Source: Heterostelium album PN500 (taxonomy: Eukaryota > Evosea > Eumycetozoa > Acytosteliales > Acytosteliaceae). From it: a stretch of 64,000 nt of DNA. Below are positions 1 to 12,349 of the stretch, piece after piece. The DNA is taken from contig NW_008805064.1 in the NCBI RefSeq assembly GCF_000004825.1, positions 1,922,001 through 1,986,000 on the forward strand. Direction: 5' to 3'. Each line of letters starts with the position of its first letter. Position 1 is the first letter of the stretch. The notes beneath the pieces were generated by a model. The model did not search any database. It saw only the letters and a list, made by a program, of their open reading frames with translations, and was not told where the DNA came from. The position numbers were made by a program, and so were the translations under genes.

Positions 1-3000
1 ACTAATATTTTGAAAATTATTATTATTATTCACCTAGATGAGATCAATTATTGTATGTGATGTCTATCGTAAATCATTAAAGCTGAGTAATGCAGCAAAG
101 AGTAAAACATCGGCAGGTGAAATTGTCAATCTTATGAGTAACGATGCTCAACGTATGATTGAAGTGTTCTTGTTGGTGAACAACGGTGTGTTTGCACCAT
201 TCCAAATCGTTGTTTGTATTGTATTGTTGTACCTAGCCATTGGATGGCCAACATTTGTCGGTCTCGGATTCATGTTGATCATGGTGCCACTCAATGGTAT
301 GGCCGCGAAAAAGTTGATTGCTATCAGACGTGCTATGATTAGATTCACCGATGTCCGTGTGAAAACCACCAATGAAATCTTGCAGGCGATCAAAGTCATC
401 AAGCTCTACGCCTGGGAAGACAGTTTCGCCAAGCGTATCATTGAGAAGCGTGCTGATGAAGTCGTACAGCTCTTCCAATTCACCTATGTCAGAGCGGGAC
501 TTATCTTCTTGGTTGCTTCGGTACCGACCATCGTATCGGTCCTCGTATTCTCAACCTACTATGCTGCGCTCGATGAATTTAATGCAGCCGATATTTTCGC
601 TGCCATCGCCTATTTGAATATTCTGAGAATGCCACTTGGATTCCTTCCGATTATCATTGCTATGATTGCACAGTTGAATGTCGCCGCACAAAGAGTCACT
701 GATTTCTTGATGTTGTCAGAGATGGACCCAATTCCAGAGCCTGCCGATCCAAACAAACCAAACGGTATCTACATTAGCAATGCAACATTCACTTGGAACG
801 AAACCAAAGACGGTAGTTTCGAGTTGAAGGATATCGACTTGAGCGCAACCGGAAAGAAACTCACTATGGTCGTTGGAAACGTCGGTAGTGGAAAGTCTTC
901 GATTTGCCAAGCGATGCTTGGTGATATGACATGTACCAGCGGTTCGATTGAATCGCGTGGAAAGATTGCATATGTTTCGCAACAGGCTTGGATTATCAAT
1001 GCGTCGTTGCGTGAGAACATTCTCTTTGGTTTGCCAATGGACGAAGAGAAATACCACAACGTAATTCACGTCTGTGCGTTGGAGCGTGATATTGAGTTGT
1101 TCCCACAGGGTGATCTCGTTGAGATTGGTGAGCGTGGTGTCAATCTTTCCGGTGGACAGAAACAGCGTGTTTCCATTGCACGTGCAGTCTACTCTGACTC
1201 GGACATCTATATTCTCGACGATCCATTGTCGGCCGTCGATGCTCACGTTGGAAAGCATTTGTTCCACAAGTGTTTCAACGGTGCACTCAAAGGAAAGACT
1301 GTCATTCTCGCAGCCAATCAACTTCAATACCTGCCATATGCAAATGAAGTGATTGTCATGAATGCCGGTCTCATTAGCGAGCGTGGTACCTACCACGAGA
1401 TTCTCAAAACCAAGGGAGAGTTCTCAAAGCAACTAGAGGACTACGGTATCGAGGAGATGGACGAAGAGGATTCCGACGAGGAAGTTGTCATCGAAGAGAA
1501 AACAAAGAAGGAGAAGATCGTTCTTCAAAACAAAGACGGTACATTGATTCAACAGGAGGAGCGTGAAGAAGGTTCCGTTTCACTTGCAATCTACTTGAAA
1601 TACTTTACAGCCGGTGGAGGATTCCACTTTGCTTGTGCATTAATTTTGTTCATGTTGGATATCACCGCGTCGACCGTTAGCAATTGGTGGTTGTCTCATT
1701 GGTCCAACGAAACAATTAATCTCACCAGCAAAGACGCCAAATCATCGGAGGGTTTGACCAGTCGTCAATATCTCTATATCTACATCGGTATTGGTATTCT
1801 CGCTATTATATTCTCAGGTTTCCGTAACTTTGTTTATTTCAGCTACACTGTCAAAGCCGGTGAGACTCTACACAACCAATTGTTCTCTGCTTTGTTGCGT
1901 GCTCCAATGTGGTTCTTTGATACCACTCCACTCGGTCGTATTATCAATCGTTTCACTAGAGATTTGGACGGTGTCGACAATCTTATTGCCGCTGCACTCT
2001 CACAGTATATAGTATTCTATCTGATGGTATTGGCCACCTTGATTATCATTGCCATTATCATTCCATTCCTGCTGATACCACTGGCACCAATCATTATCCT
2101 CTTCTACCTGCTCCAGAACTTCTATCGTCATACCTCTCGTGAGTTGCAACGTCTCGAGTCAATCAGTCGTTCGCCAATTTTCGCACATTTCTCCGAGACA
2201 CTGGTTGGTGTATCTACCTTGCGTGCCTACCGTACTCAAGAGCGTAACATTCGCACCAACATGCAACGTCTCGACGCCAACAACCAAGCATTCCTTACAC
2301 TCCAAGCCATGAATCAATGGTTAGGTTTACGTTTGGATCTCTTGGGTAATTTGGTTATTTTCTTCACCGCCATCTTTATCACTATCGATCGTGAAACCAT
2401 TGAGTTTGCCAGTGTCGGTCTTGCCATGTCCTATTCACTCTCGTTGACAGCCAATCTCAATCGTGCAACTCTCCAGGCTGCAGATACTGAAACCAAGATG
2501 AATTCAGTCGAGCGTATTGTCCATTACATCAAAGGACCGGTTGAAGCACTCCAAATCGTTGAGGGTTCACGTCCACCTGCCAACTGGCCACAAGAAGGTG
2601 GCATCACTTTCGACAATCTCGTCATGAGATACCGTGAGGGATTGGATCCAGTGTTGAAGGGAATCTCCTGTGAGATCAAACCAAAGGAGAAGATTGGTAT
2701 TGTCGGTCGTACCGGTGCCGGTAAATCATCGATCGTTCTTGCTCTGTTCCGTTTGATCGAAGCATCGGAAGGTCGTATCTTGATCGACGGACAAGATATC
2801 TCCAAGTACGGTCTCAAGGATCTCCGTCGTAATCTCTCTATTATCCCACAGGATCCAGTTCTATTCTCTGGAACTTTGCGTTACAATCTCGATCCTTTCG
2901 ACGAATCGAATGACGACGAGCTCTGGGAGTTACTCGAGAACATCCAGCTTAACACCGTCGTCAAGGAGTTGGAGGGTGGACTGCTCTGCAAGGTGACAGA

Positions 3001-3568
3001 GAACGGTGACAATTGGTCGGTTGGTCAACGTCAGTTGATCTGTCTCGGTAGAGCACTCCTGCGTAAACCAAAGATTTTGGTGTTGGACGAAGCAACTGCC
3101 AGTGTCGATTCCTACACCGATGCACTCATCCAACAGACCGTCCGTACTAAATTCTCAAATTGTACTATTCTCACTATTGCACATCGTCTCAATACCATTA
3201 TGGACAGTGATCGTATCATGGTTTTGGATGCCGGTCGTATCAGTGAATTCGACTCGCCACACGTATTGCTCCAGAATCCAAATGGTTTGCTCACTTGGCT
3301 CGTTGATGAGACCGGTCCACAAAACTCAGTCGTTCTCCGTAAGATGGCCAAAGAAAGCTCCTACGGTGTTTCTCTACCAGAGGAATTGACCGAGAGCAAG
3401 AAGAAACCAAACTCACATTCACAAAAAGGACAAGCAATTCCAAAGGTAATCGAAACTCCAATCATCGAGACACCAAGTGTACAACCAGAAGCACCAGGAC
3501 CAGTACAACCAGGACCAACCTCAAATACTGTTGTAGGTGATGAAGAAGAACAACCAACATCTGATAAC

Positions 3569-3602
<34 letters not shown>

Positions 3603-3733
3603 TTGATGACTCAAGTTCCTCTTCAGATTCAACCAGTGACAGTGAGAGCAGTGATGAAGAATCAACTACCGGTACTACAAATACTACTACTGCCACAACA
3701 TCAGAGACAACAACACCAAGCCAAACAGATTAA
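1..3733 (+). CDS. ABC transporter, ABCC (MRP) family, 5'-truncated
   Basis: Full-length ABC exporter of the ABCC/MRP type, expected to pump conjugated organic anions across a membrane using ATP. The first coding exon lies outside the window. Bases 1-37 are intron ending in ...cacctag, so the visible exon is 38-3733 and the ATG at 38 is probably an internal Met. Residues are counted from 38. Part of the first membrane domain comes first (about 1-225). NBD1 has Walker [10 protein letters not shown] near 279, signature LSGGQKQR near 370 and Walker [11 protein letters not shown] near 393. The second membrane domain spans about 530-820. NBD2 has Walker [10 protein letters not shown] near 889, signature SVGQRQ near 994, Walker [11 protein letters not shown] near 1014 and switch His in TIAHRL near 1046. 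NBD1 has Asp-Asp where NBD2 has Asp-Glu after Walker B, as is usual for asymmetric ABCC proteins. A tail of about 130 residues rich in Pro, Asn and Ser/Asp, including a poly-Asn run, follows NBD2. About 100 or more N-terminal residues are missing. Confidence 0.93.
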
Positions 3734-4054
3734 ATATAATAAATAAATAAAAGTACCTGCTGTTTATATAACCAAAATTACCATTTGTTTCTTTTTTATC
3801 CATATTTCATTACATTTCATACACTAATTGGTTCGTTTATTCTTCCCTTCAATTCTAAGCTGTAGATATTAAATTTACTTGTAATCATTCATCTAACATT
3901 TGCAAACATTTATAAATTGAAATCCTTTTTTTTTTTAATTTTTCTTTGATCGACCTGATCAGAAGGACAAAAAAACAATTTAGTAATTATTTGTATTATT
4001 TAATCTAAAGTCATTAATATTTATTGTAAAAGAGATATAGAAAAGAGATAGTTT
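3734..4054. other. Intergenic region between ABC transporter and PP2C gene
   Basis: A/T-rich spacer of 321 bp holding the 3' flank of the ABC gene and the leader of the phosphatase gene. It has T-rich runs and no open frame or RNA gene that I can support. Confidence 0.7.
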
Positions 4055-5316
4055 ATGATGAGTGGATCTATTACACCTATCAACAATGGTGGCAGTGTAA
4101 ACAACAATACCACTATAGGTGGTGGTTTGATAAAATCATTTTCAAATTTAGTATCGAGCAATACTTTTCAGAAACAACAACAGCAACAACCAGAATATAA
4201 TATAATAAATATAACAGAGAATCACGAATCGATCATTCATCTTCATTTGAATGGTAAACCATCAGTGAAATTGAAACTAGTGAATAAAGGCAATCAAATA
4301 TATTTAGGTTAGTAATTACTGCATCTCTCTATTAAGGTCTATTTATTGCTATGATTGCAGCTACTAGTATCATACTTATACGTTTTTATATATAAATAGA
4401 TATAGATCACAGTGATGAGAATCAACAATTTACAGCACTGATAAAAAACAATACAAGAAAGTTTTATTTCAAAGGTATCATCAATTCTATTGGAAAAGTA
4501 CCTACTACCTGTGAGGATTCACATTTCCTTTCACAAGATTTCACAGCTGTTGGTGTTGCGGATGGTATGTTTATATTGATTGATGTTAAAATTAGTAGAA
4601 TTTGATTACTAATGTTTGTTTGTTTGATTATTTGCAAGGTGTTGGATCATGGCGCTCTGTTGGTGTCGATCCTGGTGAATATAGTAGATCACTTATGAAA
4701 CATGCAAACAATTTATCAAACAGCATAAACTATCTGAAACCGTTCGATCTGATAGAACAAGCATATAATCAGACACAGAACATACAGGGAAGTTCTACAG
4801 TGTGTATATTAAAATTAATTGGAACAAGAATGTATCATGGTTTAGTTGGCGATTCTTCATTTTTAATCATTCGAAAAGATCAAATTTTATATAGATCAAA
4901 AGAACAAACTCATAGTAAGTTAAAAATTCATCAAAAAAGTTAGCATGTCTGTCGATTCTAATTGAATTGTTATTCACAAAAAAAAAGAACCAAATCATCC
5001 ATTTCAACTTGGACAAGGATCAACAGATAGACCAACTTCAGGCGATTATAACGAACACAATGTACAGGAGAATGATATAGTGGTGATTGGAACTGATGGA
5101 TTCTTTGATAATGTCTTTGACGAGGAGGTATTGGAAGCGATAAGAAAAGTAGAGTCTGTCGAAACATTTTTTAAACTCTTGATGGACATTGCTAGGAGTA
5201 AATCAGTTGACCCCAACTCAAATACTCCACACGGAGTTCGAAATCAGCATAGAGGTGGCAAACAAGATGATATTACTGTAGGATGTTTTGTTATTTCCTA
5301 CAATCAAAAAGAATAG
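4055..5316 (+). CDS. PP2C-family protein phosphatase, PTC7/PPTC7-like
   Basis: Mn/Mg-dependent Ser/Thr phosphatase of the PPM/PP2C fold, nearest by motif to PTC7-type enzymes, which in other eukaryotes act in mitochondria or plastids. Four exons join in phase: 4055-4307, 4400-4564, 4639-4914, 4988-5316, giving 340 aa. The metal-binding and family motifs are CEDSHF (beta strand with an acidic ligand), VADGVGSW spanning the exon 2/3 junction, IGTDGFFDN and QDDITV near the C-terminus. The stretch EQTH.PNHPFQLGQG matches the usual PTC7 region before the DG(F)FDN motif. The N-terminal ~60 residues are Asn/Gly/Gln-rich and not conserved. No clear mitochondrial presequence is visible, so location is undecided. 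It converges on the Exo84 gene. Confidence 0.87.
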
Positions 5317-5642
5317 TAGTACAATTAATTGTTATAGTAGTAAAGTAATTAGTAGTAAAGCAACTGGTAACTCTTCAGAATTAGTTTTTTTTTTTTCAAT
5401 TCTATTACTGGTGATTTAGTAGTATATATCAAATACATTGTTTATCAAATTTGGATTACATTTGTTTTTGATCGAACGATATATAAATAATTCTCATTCT
5501 TGTTGGAATAATTTTAATTAAATAAATTACAAAAACCACAATATACAAGACATGGTATAATGAATATCAACAATTAACTATTTAGTTTTATCCTTCTAAT
5601 TCCTTTCCTATATATAATAATAACAACGAAGCTTTTTCCTAT
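5317..5642. other. Convergent intergenic region
   Basis: A/T-rich 326-bp spacer between the 3' ends of the phosphatase (+) and Exo84 (-) genes, with T runs on both strands as expected of facing polyadenylation regions. No further feature was seen. Confidence 0.7.
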
Positions 5643-8556
5643 TTATTTATATACTGCTTTCTGATAAACTAAATTTACAATAACCTCATCGAATTCTTCC
5701 TTTGGTTTCAAGACGGTCTCTGGATCAAAGCTATTGGCGGTGGCATAAGAAGTCTTGGCATTCTCAATCATCGATGAAATGATATCGTAGGTAATCTGTT
5801 CGACTTCATACTTTCCTAGTATGGTATTCAAATACTTCATCTCCAGTACGAAATGTTGAAGTCCACCATAGCCATAACTCATGGATTGACCTAGCGTCTG
5901 TAGTTTCTGAGAGATGACAACAACGATCTCCGAGAGGATACGAGAGGTAATTGGAATGACACTTTCTACGTTGACGTTGTTTTGAATCGAATTGGACAGT
6001 GTCTCCAAATACTCTGAGAGCTTGATAAACTTCTTGGGGAACGGTTCTATCTCTTCCTCGATAGAGTAGACACCTTCATCCCAAATCATTATGTTCACGA
6101 CTATCTCGACTGCCTTCTTCGCTGCATACTCATCTCTGATCCTCCTAAACAAACCGTCGAGATTCTCTTTGAGCATCTCTAGATTGTTGATTGGTCTGTC
6201 CAATGCATCTTCGATTCTATTTGAAATTCTAAACAATAGATCCTCTGTAATGAAAACTGCATCCGATATGATTGCATGTGCTTGACTATCATTCAAATCC
6301 TTTTGCATCGCTGTCAACAAGTGTGACATGTATTCCTTAAATATCTTTTGTAATGAACTTGATACTACTGGTATAAGCTAAATAAAACATAAATAAATTA
6401 AACATTATTAAAATCTATATAATTAAATATTAATTGTTTCTTACTTCAACAGTTGTAATATGACAGATATCATTTGCAAATCTTTGTATAATTGTATTTA
6501 AAAATATAGTACTCTCTGTTAGTTTCAATTTAACTTCCTCTGTTTGTTTTTAAATAAAATGATGATAGTTTGTCAGTAATATAATCTTTTTTTTTTGTTA
6601 ATACTAATTCTTTTAACTAGTTACCATTGTGTTGCTGATGTTGTAGATGTTGGCTTATGAAAGAGTTCTTTGGTGATTGAACAGGTGAGTTTGGAGCTGA
6701 TTTAGGTTGAATTGTAATCTCATACTCCCATTGAGTGTTACCAACCCATTTCTCTTCATTTAGATGTTGTTGTAAAAGATCTACAATCTTTGATTCATAG
6801 GTTGATATTAACTTTTCTAGATGTGGATTTAACAATAAATTCCAATAAGATATCAAAGATAAACCACTTTGATCCAACTATATATATATATATATATATA
6901 TAAAACATATTATGTATAAATTAATAAATCGATGACCTATTAAATGGTATGTTCTTATCCATCGATGTTCTTACCATTTCACAATGAGATTCAACTATTC
7001 TTAAAATATGAGATATAGTTTGAAAGTTATCGATAATGAATACTTGTCGGTTGATGGTATCACAGATGATCTCTAGCTGATAGATGATCCACTCGATCAA
7101 ACCACTCGTCATGTATGCCTCTGAGAATGAGTTGCAATAGTCTTGACAGGTTGTATCGATCTGACTGAATGTAATCTTTGTTATCTCACCGATGTTTCTT
7201 ACTAAATCACCGCGTTTAACTAGCTTTTTGATGGCTGCCTGTATGGTGTTGGTTCTACTCTCTAGGAAGATGGTTTTAGCTTGATCGGTTTGACCGAGAC
7301 GAACCAACCAAGCAATGGTTTCTTTGATTTGAGTTGGTTTCAAAATAGGTGATCTTAGCGTATCTATCAGTGTCTCTGTCAACGACTTGATTCTCTGATC
7401 TACCAATTCCTTCAATGGATGTGTTTGCATTACAATCTCTACCTTTTGATTATTTTGATATATTTCATTAACTAGTATGATTATAACAACAAAGTAACGA
7501 GTGTTGTTAATATCTTGTTTCATTATTATCTAACTAATCATTATTTAAACTCACTTTTTTCAACAATAGAAACAGCAGTTTCAAATTCTCTTTGCTCTAC
7601 AGCAACCTCTAATTCATGTGGAACTGTTGTTAACCATTGAATTGGTTCTGTTGTCTTTGAAAGTGTTTCATATTCATTCTTTGATTGTTGTTTAATTTTA
7701 TCTGTAATAGTAGAAAGATATATTAGTATCTATCTTTTGAACATTATTTTTATAGGTTTTAAGTAAATGTCTTACAATGATCCCAATTAATAGATAGATT
7801 CTGTATTGCTGTAATATGATTTCCATAATCAGTTATTAAATTTCTAAAATCTAACATATCTACTTCAGAATCTGATTATTATTAAATATTAAAAAGAACA
7901 AAGTTAGTTGTTATTATTATGTGATTATGAGCGGTATTCATTTTTTACATACTCGCAATCTCTTTTGATGCACCAATGAAAATAGTATGATTCTTATATA
8001 CATCTTTCTTTAAAAAGTCAATACATCCTAGTTTTCTTTCATTCAAGAATGATAAATGCTGTGTAGATTGTATTTCATTCTTATGTTGAAACAAATCATT
8101 TGTATCTAAAAGAAATTAAGTTAATAAAATGATGATCGATCAATCATCTACGTATACATTCATTTATTAGTTATTATAAATCTTACATTTATCAACAGAG
8201 AATAGATTATTTGAAAATGTAGTATATGATACGTTGTTCTCTTCTTTCGAACCGGATGCACCACCACCCTTTGCAATGTCTAGACCTTGATTGATGTCCC
8301 ATCGATAGACGGTCTTCTTCTTGTCGGTGTGAAGACATGTTACGAGACCCTCTTTGAGATCGATCGAGATCTTGATCGATGACTTTGGGTTTACCAGTTG
8401 GGTCAACGGTCCTATCCACTCTCTATACATAAACTTCAGTACATAGATACCGCTCGGTCTGATATCGACACACTCTATATTCTGATAGACAACATTGCTG
8501 CTTGCAGTCGAAAGTTTACTATCAAACTCTAAATCATAGACACCTCCTTTCTTCAT
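5643..8556 (-). CDS. exoc8: Exocyst complex component Exo84 (EXOC8-like)
   Basis: Predicted subunit of the exocyst, which tethers secretory vesicles to the plasma membrane. Eight exons join in phase (minus strand): 8556-8187, 8105-7953, 7871-7776, 7701-7555, 7438-6975, 6877-6625, 6539-6445, 6377-5643; product about 770 aa. Identification rests on exons 2-4. One segment, [24 protein letters not shown], resembles the N-terminal helical Vps51/Exo84 segment. The other, [20 protein letters not shown], resembles the Exo84 signature (pro-H/D-Glu-Leu...REFE.AV..). The C-terminal half is all-helical, as expected of an exocyst rod. The first exon (about 123 aa) is compact and beta-rich by eye; I cannot tell whether it is a PH-like fold or a lineage addition. 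The intron before exon 6 contains a (TA)n run. The exon 4/5 junction uses the second of two nearby AGs, to keep phase. Family assignment is fairly firm; the exact start is less so. Confidence 0.78.
6879..6902. repeat. (TA)n dinucleotide repeat in Exo84 intron
   Basis: Twenty-four bases of alternating T and A inside the intron between exons 5 and 6 of the Exo84 gene, ending next to the splice acceptor. Confidence 0.9.
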
Positions 8557-9117
8557 GAATCTAGTGAACTAACGATCGATCTAAACTAAATATTATTGAT
8601 CAACAACAAACAACAACTACTTTCTACTAAAAATAACAATATCTTTTTAAAATCTTTTTAATTTAATTTATTTTAATTTAATTTCGATGGTAATTGTGAT
8701 GCTAGACAAAATTAAAAAATTCAACACTGAAGTCTATAAAAGTGCACCTCAACAGGAAAAAATTTAATAGAAAAAAAATAGAAAAACTTGGGTTGGTAAT
8801 CAATCAGCATTGGGTGTTCAGCTGATCTATTAAACTTTAATTAAATTTATCATTGTGATGATTACATGATTATGTGGGTTGGTTTAATTAATTAAAATTT
8901 TTTGGTTGTCAGTCCTATTTTTAATAAAACTATAAATAAACATTCCTCTTCAACCTCAACCTTTCATCACTCAATAAAATAAAGTTAAATCAAGTAAACT
9001 TTAAGATCAAAAGATTTAATATCTTAAAGATACCAACATACATACATACATATAATAAAACGTTTAATAAATCATTCAATAATTTACACTTACAATTATA
9101 AAACAAAACATTAGAAA
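8557..9117. other. Divergent promoter region, Exo84 / DUF1772 gene A
   Basis: About 560 bp separating two genes transcribed away from each other. The half nearer the plus-strand gene contains a block that is repeated upstream of the second DUF1772 gene (see 8848-8990). The remainder is A/T-rich and unremarkable. Confidence 0.6.
8848..8990 (+). promoter_or_regulatory. Duplicated upstream block, copy 1
   Basis: The block begins with a TGTGATGAT..CA.GATTATGTGGGT core and continues through a shared CCTATTTTTAAT..AACTA..AATAAACATTC and CCTTTCATCA..CAATAAAATAAA. It recurs at 9950-10085, at a similar distance from the second ATG. The two copies are the best-conserved non-coding sequence near this pair, so they probably hold the core promoter and leader. 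The regulatory role is inference. Confidence 0.45.
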
Positions 9118-9624
9118 ATGAAAGTAGATTCAATTGTTATTGCTAAAGTTTTGACAGCTGGTGCTATTGCCTCGTTTGCAGCGGTCTCTTGGAAAGTATA
9201 TTTATTGGACGTTCCAAAGTTTTTTGAGGATCTCAAGGAATCGAGTGCCAAATCATTAAAGTCGTTCACAGAGATGTACAAGCAAACCAGTCCAGTACAA
9301 ATTACACTCAGTGTTATCGGAACATTGTCTAGTCTCTATGTTGCCTACAAGACCAAAGATAGAAGATGGTTAATGGTGACATCGCTAGCTGCTCTACCAG
9401 CCTCATTCACAATTGCTTGGTTGGGACCACAAGTCAACGAGAAACTCTTCAAACTAGAGGAGAACTCTGACAAAGGTGAGGTTGCCGATACCGAACAAGT
9501 CGAAACATTGCTCACCAAATGGAAATATGCTCACTTGGGTCGTGCTGTTGTACCCACTATTGCATTGGCTGCACTCTACTCATTGAAACCATTCAAGCAT
9601 TGTTTCTGTCATTTAAAAAATTAA
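9118..9624 (+). CDS. Small multi-span membrane protein, DUF1772-like (copy A)
   Basis: A single-exon gene for 168 aa with about four hydrophobic segments (roughly 7-27, 58-77, 86-105, 136-156). The last helix is preceded by LLTKWKYAHLGRAVV, which fits the W-x(3)-H-x(2)-R pattern of DUF1772 (anthrone-oxygenase-like) membrane proteins. The family assignment is tentative; the biochemical role in amoebae is not known to me. The next gene (10178-10669) is a close tandem paralogue that also shares upstream sequence. The last residues (KHCFCHLKN) differ from the paralogue, which stops six residues earlier. The Lys/Ser-rich stretch KESSAKSLKSF is identical in both. Confidence 0.85.
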   Translation: MKVDSIVIAKVLTAGAIASFAAVSWKVYLLDVPKFFEDLKESSAKSLKSFTEMYKQTSPVQITLSVIGTLSSLYVAYKTKDRRWLMVTSLAALPASFTIAWLGPQVNEKLFKLEENSDKGEVADTEQVETLLTKWKYAHLGRAVVPTIALAALYSLKPFKHCFCHLKN

Positions 9625-10177
9625 TAATATAATATAAATATCCAATAATAATAATTAATAATAGCAATTTAGAAAAAAAACAAAATATGTATATAAATGC
9701 CACCATCATATTCAAATGAGAATACTTCAACTAACATTCAAATTTGAACTTAAGTTCAGATTAAAAAAAATATATAAAATAGTTAAAAATATATATTAAT
9801 ATTAATAAATAAATAAATGTTTATTTAGACCTAAATTGCAATCTCCGCTTGATGATGTACAATCCTGAATAAAACTGTATTAGATCTTTCTATTAAAAAT
9901 TAATCTTGATTTCAAATGAGGTTTGGGTGTCTTTAAGATGCTTGAACTTAAATTTGTGATGATCACAAGATTATGTGGGTTTAATTTAATTTATTACATT
10001 TTTGTTGTTCACCTATTTTTAATTAAACTAAAAATAAACATTCTTCAAACCTTAACCTTTCATCATACAATAAAATAAAATCAAGTTAAAAAAGATCAAA
10101 ATAATTAATATCTTAAAAATACCAATAAATAAAAATAAAGATATATTAAGAATTCACTTACAAGTATAACATAGAAA
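9625..10177. other. Spacer between tandem DUF1772-like genes
   Basis: A/T-rich, 553 bp. The 3' part repeats the upstream block of copy A; the 5' part holds the 3' flank of copy A. No other open frame was seen. Confidence 0.6.
9950..10085 (+). promoter_or_regulatory. Duplicated upstream block, copy 2
   Basis: Second copy of the block at 8848-8990, with the same order of sub-motifs and scattered base changes and small indels. It lies about 90-230 bp before the ATG of the second paralogue. Confidence 0.45.
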
Positions 10178-10669
10178 ATGAAAGAAGATTCAATTGTTAT
10201 TGCTAAGGTTTTGACAGCTGGTTCTATTGCATCGTTTACAGTGATCTGTTGGAAAATATATTTCTTGGATGTTCCCAAGTTTTTTGAGGATCTCAAGGAA
10301 TCGAGTGCCAAGTCATTAAAGTCGTTCTCAGAGATGTTCAAAGTAAACAGTGTAGTTCAGACTGCACTCAGTGCTATTGGAACAATGTCTAGTCTCTATC
10401 TTAACTACAAGACCAAAGATAAAAGATGGTTAATAGTGACCTCACTAATTTCTCTACCAACTACATTCACAATCGCATGGTTACGTCCTCAGGTAAACCT
10501 GAAACTTTTAGCCCTCAAGGAGAACTCTGACAAAGGTGAGGTTGCCGATACCGAACAAGTTGAAACATTGCTCACCAAATGGAAATATGCTCACTTGAGT
10601 CGTGCTGTTGTATCCACTGTTGCATTGGCTATATTCTACTCATTGAAACCATTCAAGCATTGCTTATGA
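10178..10669 (+). CDS. Small multi-span membrane protein, DUF1772-like (copy B)
   Basis: Tandem paralogue of 9118-9624; 163 aa, one exon. Most of the length aligns without gaps. Identical blocks include DSIVIAKVLTAG, FFEDLKESSAKSLKSF and NSDKGEVADTEQVETLLTKW. Changes cluster in the membrane segments and loops (for example YKQTSPVQ versus FKVNSVVQ). The W-x(3)-H-x(2)-R motif is kept. It ends at ...KPFKHCL, shorter than copy A. Both copies look intact. Confidence 0.85.
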   Translation: MKEDSIVIAKVLTAGSIASFTVICWKIYFLDVPKFFEDLKESSAKSLKSFSEMFKVNSVVQTALSAIGTMSSLYLNYKTKDKRWLIVTSLISLPTTFTIAWLRPQVNLKLLALKENSDKGEVADTEQVETLLTKWKYAHLSRAVVSTVALAIFYSLKPFKHCL

Positions 10670-10883
10670 AATACAAAGTATTAATAGTATATTAGCATTA
10701 GAAAAAGAAAAAAAAACAAAAACATGTATCAATAAATATAATCATCAAATATGTGTAATTTCATTTTATGCCTCCCTATAAAATGAAATAACACAAATGA
10801 TTACTTTATTAGTAGATCAATAGTTTGAGTAATATTTATTTAATTTTTAACAAAATAAAGAATTATGTTTGAAATAATTTTGT

Positions 10884-11407
10884 TTAAACAATCCAGTTGA
10901 AACTGATGTTATCGACTTGGACAATGGTAGTTGGTGTCATTTGAATGTTAAATGGAGTACCATCAATGTTCTGGAGGTGGATAATTCCGAAGGAGATGAC
11001 AGCTCTGACTTGGTAAATCTTTGGGAAACAGGCAGATCCGTTAGCAAAGATTTGGACGGTTGAGAATCCCATTACATAATCAACTGGGTTGAATGCTGGA
11101 TTTGGGAGGGTAGTAGTACTAGTAAAGAATAGATTTCAGAAATAAGTATATTGAATTGGAATTAATATTATTCTTTTGCTTACCTCTTGATGGCGTCATT
11201 GATCCAAATTGAGGAAGTTCCACCGAGTGGACCGAATCTAATGCTACTAGTTTGGAGGGCTACATGGCTGAGAGATCTCTCGACTCTGACATTAACAGGG
11301 GTGGTCAAAGTACCGAAAGTGAAGGTCCAGGTGCTGCTATCATATTGAGCATTGGTAAAAGCAACCAAGAGCAAGACTAAAAGGAAGGTTGAAGTATATT
11401 TGAACAT
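10884..11407 (-). CDS. Small secreted protein of unknown function
   Basis: Two exons, 11407-11184 and 11118-10884, give 152 aa. Residues 1-20 form a clear signal peptide (FLLVLLLVAFTNA, then QYDSSTW). The rest is beta-rich by appearance (WTFTFGTLTTPVNVRV, SFGIIHLQNIDG). It has one Cys after the signal and no transmembrane segment or GPI-type tail, so it is probably exported or luminal. I do not recognise the family. Donor GTAAGC and acceptor TACTAG agree in phase 2. It faces DUF1772 copy B. Confidence 0.75.
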
Positions 11408-12349
11408 ATTTGTAGATATTGGGTTATTATATTTGTTTGTTTTAAATGATAATTGTAAATTTGTAATTTGATGAATGAAAAGTCGATATTGGTAACTATT
11501 TATACTTTCTCTAAAGTACTTTAATATTCATTATTCTTTCTTTTTACAAACGAGTACCTATTAATTTCGAGGAAACAATCAATGTTTGTAACAGGAGTTA
11601 TGGAGATTTAATTCTAATGTTTATCTAAATGAGTGAAATTACATTAATTTGAAGTCTATGGTTCCTTATAATATCCACTATAACTCTGAAGACAAGACAA
11701 AGAAACTTGGATATGACAAATCATCTGATTAAAGAGATTGATAAAATTGATTGAAGATTTGGGAATACCACCTTTGATTAAGGGCATGCTGATCAATCTG
11801 AACTTGAACAATCATTCTCACTTATAAAACGATGAATATAAATTAATTTTTTTTTCTACTAGTGCAAACAGTGAAAGTTTGCACATAATCATATTATTTA
11901 AAAAAAATCAAAATCAAACATTCAGATTTTGTTTTCCAAACCGCTGAATATCATTATTGGGCAATTGTTTTTCAAAAAAAAAATTTTAAAAAAAATAAGT
12001 GACACCCTTCAGTGAATTTGGTATTCCAAGTACAACCATTTGAATATATAGTTCTAATTTCTTCTCAGTCTGTCTGTATTATTTCTGAGTTCCCTTTTTT
12101 AAAGCACACTCATATCTTAATGTTACACATGTTGTTTTAATTTTATTTTGTTTTAATTTTATTTTATTTAAAATTACCCATCTCCACTGAACTAAGACTT
12201 CTTTCAAACTCTTGTATATGATTTAATAGAGGTACATTTTGTTATGATTTTTGACTATTTTTTTGCAGTCACTTGGGCTGAAGAATGATTAAAGAAAAAA
12301 AGCAAGAAGTTTAGTGAAGAACAGGAATGAAACTATTAGGTTTCGATAA

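Noticed and set aside
3361-3696. Minus-strand frame over the ABC transporter tail
   Set aside because: It is a shadow of the low-complexity C-terminal tail; no independent coding signal.
7440-7523. Upstream extension of the Exo84 exon 5 frame to an ATG at 7523
   Set aside because: It is A/T-rich intron sequence; the donor at 7554 and an acceptor at 7440-7439 restore phase and conserved sequence.
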